Shown here one piece after another: positions 34,290 to 46,734 of a stretch of DNA of 64,000 nucleotides (its first letter is position 1; each line of letters begins with the position of its first letter). The DNA comes from Ophioderma brevispina (taxonomy: Eukaryota > Echinodermata > Ophiuroidea > Amphilepidida > Ophiodermatidae), in assembly GCA_023653785.1 (NCBI GenBank), contig JAMKCH010001698.1, positions 35,574 to 99,573 of the forward strand, given 5' to 3'. The notes under the pieces are model-generated. The model saw nothing but the letters and a program-made list of their open reading frames with translations, ran no database searches and was not told the origin of the DNA. The position numbers and the translations under genes are program-made.

Positions 34290-35160
34290 GCGAACCACTC
34301 GAGGACGTTTATGTGGTGACGCATGCCACGTAGGCTTGGTCCGGCGGCTGGCCCCCAAAGAATAGGAGGTGAGCCCCCCCCCCCATCTTAAATGCATCCT
34401 CGGCAGGGTGTTTAAACGCATCCATTTTCAGGTGTTTGATAGGTCCCAGGTAGGCTGAATGGGACTCTTTGCCTCATATGAGTGGCAGAGTTCACCATTG
34501 AATGTTCCTGAGGATTTAACCACTGCCAAAAAGTTTTTTTTATCCGGCCAGCTAAAACACATAAATTTGAAACTTAATGGATCATCTACTCTTGGGACAT
34601 CATTTTGGCTTTCATTTTAGTGGCAAAATAATCTGTCCAGCCACCTGGTAGACAAGACTCAGTTTTTGGAGTAAGGGATGATTGCCACCTTATAATATTT
34701 TTCTTTTTCACTTCTATCAAAAATTATATGCTTTCCTGCACTAATAACCTCCTGTGTATGTTTACAAAAACTTGATTTTCCTTCATAATCACCCGAAAAA
34801 CCTAGCAAAATCAACATTCCTGTATTTTTACTCAAAATAGAAATTGGCTTATTTTTAGCAACATCGGAGAATCAAGTTTTCCCGTTTATTATTACTGTGC
34901 ATTAAAAACATTACTATGACGTCAAATGGGGACTATTGGAACGTTCTTTATATCAATGGACAGAGGAGACTTGTCCGCAGATCCAACCTGTACCATCAAA
35001 AGGTCCGAGGCTTTGTACCTAAGACTCCAAGGAGGTTAACCACCACTTAAAATGGTTTGAGTGGGACGAAGTTTAAAGTACAATTTCGTGCAGATAGTGC
35101 ATACTATTTTGAAAATCAGGAAGGGTTGCACTCTGATCATTTTTCCTATATGCTAATTGT
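34290..35160. other. No gene recognised
   Basis: AT-rich with a weak inverted repeat (AAAACTTGATTTTCC near 34766 and GGAGAATCAAGTTTTC near 34866). No coding motif. Confidence 0.5.
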
Positions 35161-35164
35161 TGTT

Positions 35165-35395
35165 TGTTGACCCCAAAAACCTTGGTATAGACACCTCATT
35201 GTGCTTTTAGATCAATGTGTTGAGGAGTTAGTGATCATAATATGCCTAATAAAGGTCATTGACTTGACCTTGAATAATCTGACCAACGCAGCTGCCAGAA
35301 GGCCGGACAAATTTTTTCATAATAATTCACATATAGCCCTCCGAGAATTGACAAAAATGGTCCTTTTATTAGAATTTTTTCAAGTTTGAATCGCA
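35165..35395 (-). repeat. Dispersed repeat family, copy C (inverted)
   Basis: The reverse complement carries AATTCTAATAAAAGGACC, 'TTTGTCCGGCCTTCTG', 'GCTGCGTTGGTCAGAT' and GGTGTCTATACCAAGG in the same order as copies A (30985) and B (31680). Confidence 0.85.
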
Positions 35396-35399
35396 TATG

Positions 35400-36470
35400 G
35401 CCTCTACTATTATGCTGTGGGTATGCTGGCATACTCCCTACGAGCAAATTTATACATGCATATATTATACACACCATAGGTATGTGCGCATATTCACATA
35501 CACATGACATAGATGTAAAATCATACTAAATTTAGGTAAGTATATTAAATTTTCAAGGAGCACCGGGTTACGGAAGTTTGGTCGGCGAAGCGATTTCAGT
35601 TGTTGCTTTCTGGGAGGATAATCCTTAAACATACAAAAGATTTTTATGAAGGATATGGTCAATTAGATCTTTTTGTTCATCTACCCATTGGCTTTGTTTA
35701 AAAAGCTTTAGAAACGACTTTGAAATTGGTCTGAAGCTACGAAACGCTTGCTGATTGCCATCAGCAACTAGGCAAAGCAAGATCAGTGGACATCCCATTT
35801 CGAAAAGTGATCTTTCAACAATGCCTATAATCCGCTCATTCTCGTTTATTATGAATATCGTTTATATTCAATTTGAATTATTATCGAGATCATGTGAACA
35901 TGTGAGCTCGCAGATATTTTTTTCTCGGGTTAGCCCGATTCAATACTCCCGAGTCCTGTTTTTTCTTTCTATGTGCCTCACGCATTGTTTCAATTTTTGC
36001 GGTTTTTGTGTACTTTTGTCACTATAGTATGTAGAGTTTTTCAGCGATAAGTGTAATGATATTTATCAGTATCTACTGTTATCTATATTATTGTTTCTCA
36101 TTTAAAATCATCCAATTCCTAAGTTCCTCTATCACCGTCTTGGGAGAAAACACTAGGAATTTGCTTATGGTGATATCAGACTGATCTTATCTCAATATTT
36201 GCATGCATAGTCCCAGTTGATAATCTAGGTGTTTACAAAGGTATCTCAAACGTTGGATATATTCATATTCTTCCAATTCTAGATAATATTATTAAAGTTA
36301 AAGACGGTGTTTTTCGGCTTATTCACTTCAGGTGTAATATAAGCATTATAAATATAAGAAAAAAGGCGCAGTTTAAAAAAACGTGCCGTACTTTCCGGGA
36401 AATATAATTTTATTCCTTCAATATTAACATTCATTATTTGTAATAGGTGTAGTCATATTCACATGTTCTC
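35400..36470. other. No gene recognised
   Basis: AT-rich; the frame at 35755-36027 (+) is unrecognised. Confidence 0.5.
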
Positions 36471-36474
36471 TTAA

Positions 36475-37525
36475 GGGCAGTGTTAACCTTGAGTTTCCGA
36501 GTATCTATTTTGGTTTGTAACTTTGCAAATATTTGATTATTGTATGTAAAAGTATACATTTCTAGAAAGAAAATTGAACGATGAACCCGATGATGGCATC
36601 AGATTAATGTAAAACTTCCGTATTTTGAGAAAAATACTAAAAAAACATGATTTTGCCCCAAAATTTTCAGACAGCATAACAAAAACAATTTGAATCTTCA
36701 TGATTTCTTATGTTATTTTTTAGAAACAAGACAAAATTTGTCTAGGGACGGTTTTTTCATTTTTTAAAAATAGAGCTTACTTTTCGAAATATAAGGAAAA
36801 TGTCAAAAAAGTGTGATTTTTACCTTTCTTTTCCAAAATTTGAGTATATATTGGAGAATATCTTTAGTTAAAAATCGAAAATGAAAAATTGAGAAAGCCG
36901 TCCCTAGAGAAGACCGATTGCTATCGTTGGAAAGTTAAACCTTACCTTTTACTTCAGTATTTTTGGAGTTATCTTGTCTGAAAATTTGCCCAATTGTGCG
37001 AAAATTGAACATTGAGAAAATCCGTGTTTTAGTAAAAAAGTGACTTTTCACGCCATTTCAAGCTCTCTCTTTCTCAAATAACTTTATCTTTGAACTTCAA
37101 AATTGAGTATGTTGTGTAAGTGATGAAAATACATCTTTATGCACTATTGAATCAAACATCTTTTGTCTCCAACTCCAGAAATCAGAAGAAATTGAAATTT
37201 CATCTGGTCTAAATTAGCGCTTTGTTTACATTTTCAAATATTGTTTTTGGTTTTTTCAAGATGCGTTTGCGCAAAAGTACATTAAAGCACGCGCACGCTT
37301 CATTACGCTGCAAACATTCACCGCGCACTGACGGCGTGAAATGTGCATGTGGTTTTTGTGACTTTAAATGGTCAAATAGCTGTTTTAAATCGGCAAAAAA
37401 TACAGCTCAGGATTGTCTGCAGTGGATAACCATTGTTGGTAACGATAGAACACAGGTTGATGTTTAAAATGGTGCAAAAATCAGAAATTTGTGTAAAAAC
37501 AAAAGCACTTGGGTTAACACTGCCC
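36475..37525. mobile_element. TTAA-flanked inverted-repeat element (1051 bp)
   Basis: A perfect 14 bp terminal inverted repeat GGGCAGTGTTAACC (36475-36488) pairs with GGTTAACACTGCCC (37512-37525). It is bounded by TTAA on both sides (36471-36474 and 37526-37529), the duplication made by piggyBac-type transposases. Inside, TCTAGGGACGG (36741) and CCGTCCCTAGA (36899) form a further inverted repeat. No transposase frame is present, so it is non-autonomous. The G-starting TIR with TTAA supports a piggyBac-like assignment, which remains inference. Confidence 0.85.
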
Positions 37526-37529
37526 TTAA

Positions 37530-38270
37530 GGTGGCTGTTAAGTCAGTTATTCAAAGGAACTGTTTTTTGCCGTATCTTCTTAATTGTTGTTCCAACATAT
37601 ATAAAAGTATACATATTTGAGAAGGAAATGACTCAAGGAATCCAATATGATATTTTTCCCCAAAATACGTATTTTTTTTAAAAATCATAAAAAATGGTGA
37701 TTTTCACTCATTTTTTTTGTTCCCTATAAAAAAATATAGAACTGTTATAAAAATGTGCCTTGTTCGTTTTTGTATTCCAGAGTCCTAGTTCTAGGGTCGG
37801 TATTTCCCCTTTTTCAAATTCTGCACTATATATCAAATTATTTGCCCAAAAGGCCAAAATCCGCGTGTTTCAATTTGGAACAACGCCAAGATTGTTCAAA
37901 AGTTGACATAAATCACGATTTTTAACCAAAAATGAAAAACTAAAAAATACCGACCCTAGATTTTGATATGCTCTATACGATGCATTTCATTTCTTACCTG
38001 TTGCTGATATGGATTTCGAGTAACTGGGAACCGAAAATCACGAATTATCGCCGAAAGTGAACACAGAGAAATCGCCATTTTGTCCAAATATTGTCCCGTT
38101 TCGCTACAAAATATAGCCTTATTTCAAAACACAAGCGTTTCATCTCTTATTCTTCAAACTGCTTCTGCACCAGGTCAAATTACTTCATCTGGATACTTAT
38201 GATCGAAATTCAACAATTTATGAGGCTCAAATCGTGAAATTAAAATCCCATTCTGTTTGAAAAAGCATCT
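37530..38270. mobile_element. Relative of the TTAA element, second copy, truncated
   Basis: Begins at the right-hand TTAA of the previous element and shows the same internal order. It has 'AAAAGTATACATATTTGAGA' (like 'AAAAGTATACATTTCTAGA' in copy 1), a long AT-rich stretch, then TCTAGGGTCGG (37790) and its inverted partner CCGACCCTAGA (37950), followed by a 'CATCTGG' landmark. The right terminus was not found. Confidence 0.6.
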
Positions 38271-38327
38271 CACGTGGCAACCATTTTACAATTGCATTCA
38301 AGTTACCATGGGTATGTGTCATATCTA

Positions 38328-39118
38328 TGGCACGCTCCACGTATCAAATCATGGCGAGTTTTCCCGCGCATGATCGAGTTTCACGCGCTTGTCTCGATTT
38401 TTTCCTCGCCATATTGTCGATTGCAGCGTTATATGTCGAGTTTACAGCGCTATCTGCCCAGTTTGCCCTCTATACATCGAGTTGTTCTCCTATATGGTGA
38501 GTTTGACATAAATCATTCCATTTTACGCTCCACGTATCAAATCTTGCGATTTTCTCGCGCATATGTCGAGTTTCACGCGTTGTGTATCTAGTTTTCCCCC
38601 AAAAATCGCCATTATGTCGATGTTAGCGTTTTAATACTTTCGAGTTTTACAGCGCTATATGTCCATTTTGCCCTCTATACATCGAGTTTGCTCTCTATAT
38701 TATGAGTTTGACATAAATCATGTCCGGTTTCAAAATCTCGACATGATTTTTTCTTTTTCTCTCAACGTATGAAAACTCGACATTATTTTTTGTGTTATGT
38801 GTAAAAAAAATCATGTCAGTTTGCTCATGTTGAGAAAAAAATCATGTCCTAGTTTGCTCATGTTGAGAAAAAACTCATTTGAGTTCCCATGTTGAGAAAA
38901 AAATAATGTCGCAGATTTGCACATGTGAAAAAAATCATGTCCAGTTTTTAAAACTCGGCATGATTTATTCTGGACACGATTTATTCTGGACATGATTTAT
39001 GGAAGCTCGGCACCTGAGAGTTCAAAACTGGATAGTCAAGCGCTGTAACTTCGACATTGCGGGGTAAACTCGATCTACAGCGCATTAAACTCGCCTGATT
39101 TATACGTGGAGCGTGCCA
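38328..39118. mobile_element. TA-flanked MITE built from internal repeats (791 bp)
   Basis: Terminal inverted repeat TGGCACGCTCCACGTAT (17 bp, perfect; 38328 and ending 39118) is flanked by TA on both sides, as in Tc1/mariner-type insertion. Similarity between ends continues for about 35 bp. The interior is a mosaic. A roughly 200 bp unit (CTCCACGTATCAAATC..TCGAGTTT..) occurs twice, at about 38333 and 38527. A set of four to five units of about 31-33 bp (AAAAAAATCATGTC..GCTCATGTTGAG) lies at 38805-38960. A palindromic ACATGATTT..AAATCATGT theme is also present. No open frame. Confidence 0.85.
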
Positions 39119-39120
39119 TA

Positions 39121-41930
39121 CAATATCAAATCGATGCATCAAGGCGTTTCTGATGCGCGCATTACAATCGCGCGCGCCGAATAGCACAGGCGCGTATTGC
39201 GCGTAATACGCGAAATTACCCTCCCTTTTGCAGTTCAGCCCCATGTGATTGTTTTTGGGTCAAAAAATGCGTAACATAGTTTTAACAGTAAAATGAACAA
39301 AATATGAGGAAAAATAATATATATGATTCTGTTTAAAATATATGGAAAGAAAACATGTTAAGCCATTAACATAAAACTAAAACTGGCCATTTGACTAAGG
39401 TCCGAATAACAGCCATCTTAACATCTATTTGCTCCAGTCGAAGAATGCTCCAAACCTTGCACCATACAAAAAATGTTTATTCTAATATTCTTGTTTGATT
39501 CGTATCATTTTGGAAAAACAATTTCGCAGTCCCCCCCATCTAACAATGTCCGATGCTACCTGGCTCGAAAACCGCAACTTGTATGAAATACTCCCCTCTT
39601 TATTTCATCAGTAAGTTTGAAAATAAGAAATAGCTCACTGGCGGTGTAATTATTGTGTGTCACTCACTTGAATATTGTAAGTAAAAATAGCGATTAAGGG
39701 TTTTTTGGTGATAAGGGTGAATTTAATATTTGCTAAAAACAAAGAACCTCCAGCGAACCCCACGAATTTTTACGTGTCTCCTAACTCCCATTAATAAGCA
39801 ACGAGAGATTTCGAGTCATCCTTAAATTGTGATTCATATAGATTATACACTCATAGATTTTCTTACCTTGTATTTTGCTACAGAAATGTCTTAAAATTAA
39901 AACAAAGGTGATTTTGATTCTTTTGCTTACATTTCAATAGGAACTATAGGCTTTTGTACCAAAGACATATTTCTCATCTTATCCTCCTCAGAGGGGATAG
40001 TTTTGAACCGAATGCTTTATACCAGTGCATAGATCAAGCTTTGATTTTTAAGGGACACTTGATATGTGGAATCTCTAATTTTTATGCGTGGTGGAATATG
40101 GGTTCCAAGGGCGCCCTTAATAAAATAACTCTTCCAGACGTTTTGCATGAAAATTGCAGCATTAAAAAGAGGAGAGGGGAGAGCAGGGCAGGGTAGGGCG
40201 TAACGGGGGTAAACTTGTTTAGAGGGGGAAATTCCTGGTTTTGAAGGCAGATTTTCCCTGGGGTTGGAAGTGAAAATATCCCGGTGAGCAGGCAAGGGAC
40301 TTTTTCTTGTCCCAGTTTAAAGCTCTCTAAGAGCCTCCATGCCCCTTCTCGCCTGTACGCGACTGGGAGGGGGTGGCAACGGACAACATTTAATGCACTG
40401 AAATTGGAAAGTTCTTGAAATCTGGCACATCATTTGATCTTCCATGAGCGTAAAAAATGGAACAAAAGGGTTCGAAGTTGTTTCGGTAATTTCACAGCCT
40501 AATGTCAACATAAGATAAGAGGAAATATCAAATTCCGAAAACACTCATTTACCCCTTTAATATGAAGGGTCATTTGGTGATCTACAGCCTCATCCACCGA
40601 CTTCCCTAAAAGTCATCATCTGAACCCCGTTGGCGTAAGTGGTAGGACTAACAGAGCAGATTCGTGACGATTTGTGGGGCAATTGAGCCTTTGATGATGA
40701 ATTAATATCTGAAATTCGGTATGAAAGATTTTTGCCTAAAGGGGCATCGCAGATTTCTCCTTTTTCACGGTGAGAAGAAAAAAAAAAAAAAAGTAACATA
40801 GGGAGAAAGCTTAAATTTGCTCCAATCTTGTTGAAAAGTATATCAACACATTCGTTCGGTTCGAAATGTGTATAGTTGGTTCCTGTACGACCTATGATTG
40901 TGGAATTATTGAGAGAAAATGTTGAGAATGCATATTGAATGGCTAGTGGCCGTTTTATCCTCTACCTTGGAAACAAAACGCGTGGTATAGTAAAAATTAT
41001 GAATAACTGAGAGATTGTTTTTACTAGTGAGCAAGTTTTTTAGTTTCTTTTACCTCTTAAACAGCCAGAATTTGACATTTTGACTACTGTCAGCATTTTA
41101 CCCCATAATCCAACAACATAGGCCGTTACATAAACTATACGTATTTGGAATCCATATAACCAAATGAATATGCTTAAAGACAGATTTGGAACAAATTTAC
41201 TCCCCTCTCCTATGCAAAAAACCGAAATTACAACACATTGCATATGCAAGAGGTCTATATAGATAGAGAGGCAAAACGTGTACGGAATCTTTAGAAATTC
41301 ATCGTCTCGCATGTTTTGCCGACCACAAAGAAAACAGAGTACCAACAATAGAAAGCAATGGCTGCCTCCGCTTCTTCCACATACAGTGGGTTGCCGCTTT
41401 GCATATACACTAATCGGTAGTGATACAAATTGATGTATGTGTTGTTAGAGGTGGCCAGGTGAATAATAGTGCACCTGGATCATTGTGCTCCAGATACTCT
41501 TTTTTCTCATAATGCAATGCGCGCTTAGGTGAAAAGATGTTTCATTGAGGCGGTTTATTTAAATCAAGACGACTGACGTGTCATTTCATTCGTTGTGTGG
41601 CCATGGGTAGGACAAAATTTAACCACCCAATAGCACCCAACATCCAACAACTGATATTTTGCCGGATTGTTTGTATCGAATTGACATTATGTGTGTATAC
41701 AAGCCCCCCAAACTAATAATTATTTTCCGTTGCCAATATTCAAAAAGTCAGCGCCCAGCCGGACGACTGTTTTGATTGGACTTCACCCCCTTGGGCATAT
41801 GGGGCAGCGTGAAAGAAACATTTGCTCATAACATCAAAGCGCACCGCCAGAATCATACTGAAATTTGGGAAAATAAACTTTTCTCGGAGTCAACTTTTCG
41901 CGGAGAGATCTGAATGAACAATAAACAGAA
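39121..41930. other. No gene recognised
   Basis: AT-rich with scattered short frames on both strands. The longest, 102 codons on the - strand (41348-41040), is not recognised. C and G homopolymers (39529, 40371) and a poly-A (40778) are present. Confidence 0.5.
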
Positions 41931-41934
41931 ACGA

Positions 41935-44900
41935 GGTGCTGGGATTACGAAATGCAACTTTAATTGAATAAAGTGCAGGTAGAGAAATAAGGAACTTGGG
42001 GAGTATTTTATTACGCAATTATACTGTTATGAAATTGTTTTTTCAAGTTGAGCATTTAAAAGTATTTTTGTTTGTAATTGAAGACTGATAGATACTGGGA
42101 GATCATGCAAAGTGTGCGCCGTGGTACTGAATAAAGTGCTTTTCAGGGTAGATTTTGGAGGGGGAAGTGAAGCTTGTCGGCTTGTCTGGTGTATAGATAT
42201 GGATTGTTTGTTTGTGGTAAAGTAATTGCTGAAGTTCGAGGTAAATGATTGTTGTCATAGTCAAACATGAAGAAGCGCTGTGTGAAGTGGGTTGAGGTGC
42301 TCTAATTTAAGTGTTTCAGTGAGGGAAATAATGGCAAAGTGTGAGTTCTGGGGGTGAGTTGGTGATGGTGCGAATGGCCAATTTCTGTGTGATGTTTAGT
42401 TGGTGAGCCGTGAATGGTAGTTGGAGGCCCAAATGATGTTACAGTACCTAATTATGGGAGAACTAGTGTGTTGTTAAGTGATTTTAAGGTGTAATTGGAC
42501 GGTGGTGTTTAACTCTGTAGATTGTACCAATTGCGTGAGACGCCTTGGGTAGTGACAGAGTTGATGTGTTCATTCCAGTTTAGGTTGTCGTCGATTGTAA
42601 TGCCAAGAATTTGGTTGAGTGTACTTGGGCGATTGTCTTATTGTCGATTGTTAATTCTGATTGTGATTGGTGTTGTGTGTAGAGAAAAAAGCATGTAGTT
42701 TTGGTAGTTTTGAAACCTTGAGAGGGAAAGTTTGTTAGCCCCCGAAAACCAATCAGTGATTTTTGCGAGAGTTTCATGATTCATGTTGTCAAAAGTGCAT
42801 TAATTAGAGTTTTGAGAGAAAAATGTTGTGTCATCGGCAATAAGATTAGTTTAGGGTTGTTAGAGATGTTGGTGATGTGATTCATGTCGGTCAGTAAAAT
42901 GATGAAAAGTAGGGGGTCAAAGGATTGAGCCTTGCGGGACTGCCAACTGTGATAGGTTTGATGGGTGATGCGTGGGGTGTACGCGGAATGATTGTGAGCG
43001 GCGGTTGTAGGTAACTCTCTGAACCACTCCAAGGCACTCCACGGGGACACCGTATGATTAAAGCTGTGAAGAAGAATGTGTGGTCACTAGTGTAGAAAGC
43101 CTGGAGAGATCCAGGACAATACCCAGGTGTGGAGTTTATTTTTAATTGCAAGGTTTGGGAGGTGTTGTAGTTCAAGGAGTGCAATGTAAGTTGAGCGTTA
43201 GGGCCTAAAACCGATTGTTCATCGACAAGATGTTGTGCTTATTGAAGGAATGTAGTCAGGAAGTGTGGACATGATTTTTTCAAGTAGTTTTGAAAAAGAT
43301 GAAGAAGAACAGAAATGGGCCTGTAATGTGCAATGTTATGTGCATTCTTTGTTTTTGTAAATGGAATGGACTTGGCGATTTGAGTGATCTGGGAATGTTC
43401 CCGGTGAGAAATGTGATGGGTAATATGGGATTCAGAGGCGATATGATGTTGTTATATGATTTGTTAGCAATCACAGGATCTATCTTGTCGGTTACCAGCA
43501 TTTTAACCAGGTTTCAAAAGGTGGCGAAGTTGTGCATTCACTACATAATGGATCAAAAAAATTGAGTGAATGTGTTTTTAGGAAAGGTGTTTATAAATGA
43601 GTTATTGGAGGGTGGAATTTTGTTTAGCCAAGTTTTTGCCCAGGTAGTGAAGTGATCTTTGAGATGCGTTAGCTATGTCAAGCGGGTCAGTTATCTGCGT
43701 ATTTGTGAGTGAAAGGTCAGGGATTTGTTAATGTGGATGCCTTCCTGCCTAGAAGTTGTTTAAGAATGTCCAGGTTTTGGTAAGATCATTTTGAGTTTCT
43801 GAATTTGTTCTGTGTTGTGTTTTTTCTTGGCAATACGAATTATGTGGTTAATTTGTTTGATTTATTGTTTTTGTATTGTGTTGGTTGGCTGGTGGTTTTA
43901 TTCAGGTATGTGTTGTAGAGGCCGGTGCCTTGTGTTTGATTGACTTGGCAATTGCTGTTGTCATCCAGGGCTGGTGCTTATGGTTACGATTTTTAGGTTT
44001 TCTTTTGTAGGGGGGAATGATTCGTTTGTAAGGTTTGATATACGTTGTAATGAAGTTGCTGTACGCTTGTTAGGGTCATTTTCTGTGGAGTATATGTTTC
44101 CCATGAATCAAGTGTGAGTATACGGTTAATGTGCGAGGTTGTGATCTATGAGTCACGTTTTATTTAGTTGGAATGAAAGGTTTTTGTGGGCATGCTTGTG
44201 CTTTAAGAGATTGTTAATGAGGAATATTGGGAAAGTGAATGTAGTGTCAGTGACAAAATATCCCTGTTATGGAGTCCTGTATCATGGAATGGTAATGTTG
44301 TCAATTGAGCGTGGCTGTGTTATGCGTAATTTCTTGGTCTGTTAATTGTGGGGATATAAGAGTTTGCAAGTGACGTGTTAATAAAATCATTAAGTGTGGA
44401 TGATGGATGAGTGGAATAATTGAGGAGATTGATATTAAAGTAGCCAAACAGTATAGACATCACGGGTTGGTTTTATTAGTCAGTGAGAAGCTGATCGAAG
44501 CTGTTGTAAAATTTGGATTGTTTGGTTCATGCAGTCTGTAAAGAACTCCGACGTAATGTGGTTTGGCGTCTGTTGTTGGTGTTAATGTTGAGATCGATGA
44601 AAGTAAGTGAAATCAATTCTGGTCATGTGTTTATGTCGAGATTTGGTATGAGAGGGTTAATTTTATTATATGTTATAATCGCATCATATGTACAAAGGTT
44701 ATTATCAGAATCCCATCTTTCTGCTTATAGTGTATTACATTTACTTCACATATGTATTTTCGTTTATCGTACATGAGATTTTTCGTACCATGCATGTTTA
44801 CCAAATTTACAGTTTTGATTGTATTTGAAATTGTATTGTTTCTAATGTATTTGAAATTATATTGTTTCTAATGATTTTCAAATTATATTGTTTCTAATTG

Positions 44901-45275
44901 TATTTGAAATTGTATTGTTTCTAATGTATTTTAAATTAAATGTTATGCCACCCTTGACAACTATAATTATCCCTAGACAAGGCTATAGACCACAAAATAC
45001 CACACATTGTAATATTGTGGTAAGTTGTGGTATGATATTACAGGGTCTACAATATGTTGGGTTTAGTTGTGGTATGTGGGCTTGTTCAATTAACAAATGT
45101 AAAGAACAAGCTCCCCTATCTGCCAGTGAGGGTCCTGGTGGAAGTACGTGTAGCCATGAGAAGTGAGGCGGTGACTTCGTGTCAGTAAGCCATGTTGCGG
45201 AAAATGCTTAACTAAGCACAGAAAAAGAGTGGTTGAGGTGATCAAGAAGTAGTGATTTCTTCATGTGAATTTTGT
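41935..45275 (-). pseudogene. APE-type non-LTR retrotransposon (Jockey/CR1 group): endonuclease plus reverse transcriptase, frameshifted
   Basis: Decayed ORF2-like protein on the - strand. In order: 'SVLSISETWLTDTKSPPH'-type endonuclease block (about 45260-45130) with the catalytic Glu of S-E-T-W-L; 'RRSSLQTA' and 'DFNINLLNYSTHPSS'-like block (about 44440; the first residues are shifted in the sequence as given); 'SYIPTINRP' and a following Asn-Thr-Ala-Thr-Leu (about 44350); RT start 'DKIDPVIANKSYNNIISP' (about 43485) and 'NIPRSLKSPSPF'; the 'SKAFDTSDH'-like block (about 43090); 'FDPLLFIILLTDMNHIT' (about 42920-42870), RT motif 4; an Ala-Asp-Asp catalytic pair at about 42840-42829 after a frameshift; 'KTTCFFLYTQHQSQSELT' (about 42700); 'FLGITIDDNLNWNEHI' (about 42600-42550); and a C-terminal block ending near 41950. 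It would have nicked and primed at genomic targets. More than six frame changes make it dead. The + strand is T/G-rich throughout as a result. Confidence 0.85.
44821..44943 (-). repeat. 26-27 bp minisatellite
   Basis: Four and a half copies of GTATTTGAAATTGTATTG followed by TTTCTAAT, head to tail. It interrupts the endonuclease part of the LINE remnant, probably as a later expansion within it. Confidence 0.92.
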
Positions 45276-45599
45276 GATACTACGCCAGTTGAAATGGAAT
45301 ATATGGAGGATGAGTCGTTGCTTAATGGATTTATTAGTGTGTTTGAAGCTGTCATCGGTGTTGAAGCGGGAGTCAGAAACCAGGATCGTTTGTGGAGTGC
45401 TGAAAGATGGAGTGGTCACATGTTAAGATAATATTGGGTCTGTAAGTAACGGGTGATACAAAGGGAGTTAAGTTGATGATGTTCAAAATTCAGTGTTGTG
45501 AAAAATCAATTAGTGATGCGCGAAAGTCTTCATCGTGAAGCTGGTGGTTTTAGTGGCAGTTCGTGTATGGCAGGGCCGGTGCATACAGATATACAGAAA

Positions 45600-45830
45600 G
45601 GATAAAAATCAAAGGAAAATAATGTCGAGATGGGGTATGAGGGGAGAGAGAGAATGGGAGAGAGAGGGAGGGAGGGAAGGAAAGAAAGAGAGAGGGAGGG
45701 AGGGGGCGGGAGGGAGGAGATGCTAGGGAAGGGAGAGAGAGATAGAATGAGAGGATGGGGGATGGATGAGTTGATTGAAGAAAGAAAGGAAGAAGAAGAG
45801 ATAAATGAGAAAACCGGGGTAGAAAAGTGA
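45600..45830 (+). repeat. GA/GGGA-rich purine tract
   Basis: About 230 bp of GAGAGAGGGAGGGAGG-type sequence, a shorter relative in style of the tract at 16290-17805. The complementary Ser/Leu/Pro frame (- 45883-45530) and the Glu/Arg/Gly frames on the + strand are compositional. Confidence 0.9.
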
Positions 45831-45839
45831 GACAATAAC

Positions 45840-46730
45840 TGTGGGCAAGATGTGTGACAAGTCAGACAAGACGAAAGCAACAAGGACTAGCACAGAGAAG
45901 AACAAACAAGGCGAACTAAAAAACTTACTTACTATAGACAAGGGGGAGAGGTTGCTAAAGTGGGTACACTTAAATACGACCAGTTACATATAAATGAACC
46001 AGTCATCTGAATCTGGGAACATAACCAAACAATAGTAAATTGAGAGTAGATGGTAATGTGATCGATATAATGTAATATTGATTATAATGTGAACCATACT
46101 ATCAATCTAACCAAAAATTAACTTACAAATTGTATCATGCATAAACCATTTTTTATATAAGTATAAGTATGAAAAGGCCCCGTACTCGACGTCAACTTGA
46201 CATCCCTGTACACATTGATAGTAATTCACGTAATTTGAAAAAAGGATGGAACATCGTTAGTGAAAAAAAAAACTATGTTTGTACAGAGGTTCCAATACCA
46301 TTTCCACATTGCCACGACGCTTCGGTAGCAAGTGCATTTATTGGACATCATACGAGAAGCAATGGCCAAAAAGCATGCATTTGAGGTAAACATTATGTTT
46401 ATATCCTTCATAACATGGGATAGACTATGTATCATACAAGGGTAAATAAATTGGGTCAGGGGAAAGTAAGCACCATATCAATAATATAATAATAAACACA
46501 TGCAGCAGCAATGAAACCATAGTAAAAAAATAAAAATTATACATTATGGTTTTTATAAACTTAACATATGTTGTTGGTGTAATAATTGAGCATAATATAC
46601 AGAAAGAGAAAAGATGAAAGGAGGAGACGATGAGCAATGAAAAAGAAATACATAAATATGGTGTGATAGTTATGCAAGGAGCATATGTGGATAAATGAAC
46701 ACACTGCATTGAAGGCTGTTGGTCTGGGTT
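45840..46730. other. No gene recognised
   Basis: AT-rich; the two long - strand frames here (46733-46425, 46761-46561) are hydrophobic composition effects with no motif. Part may be remnant of the second LINE copy downstream of its endonuclease fragment. Confidence 0.45.
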
Positions 46731-46734
46731 CATT

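Noticed and set aside
34029..34421. Poly-Gly and poly-Pro open frames (up to 145 codons)
   Set aside because: They run through the G tract and exist only because homopolymers contain no stops.
45530..45883. 117-codon Ser/Leu/Pro frame on the - strand and Glu/Arg-rich frames on the + strand
   Set aside because: Products of the GA-rich tract at 45600-45830.
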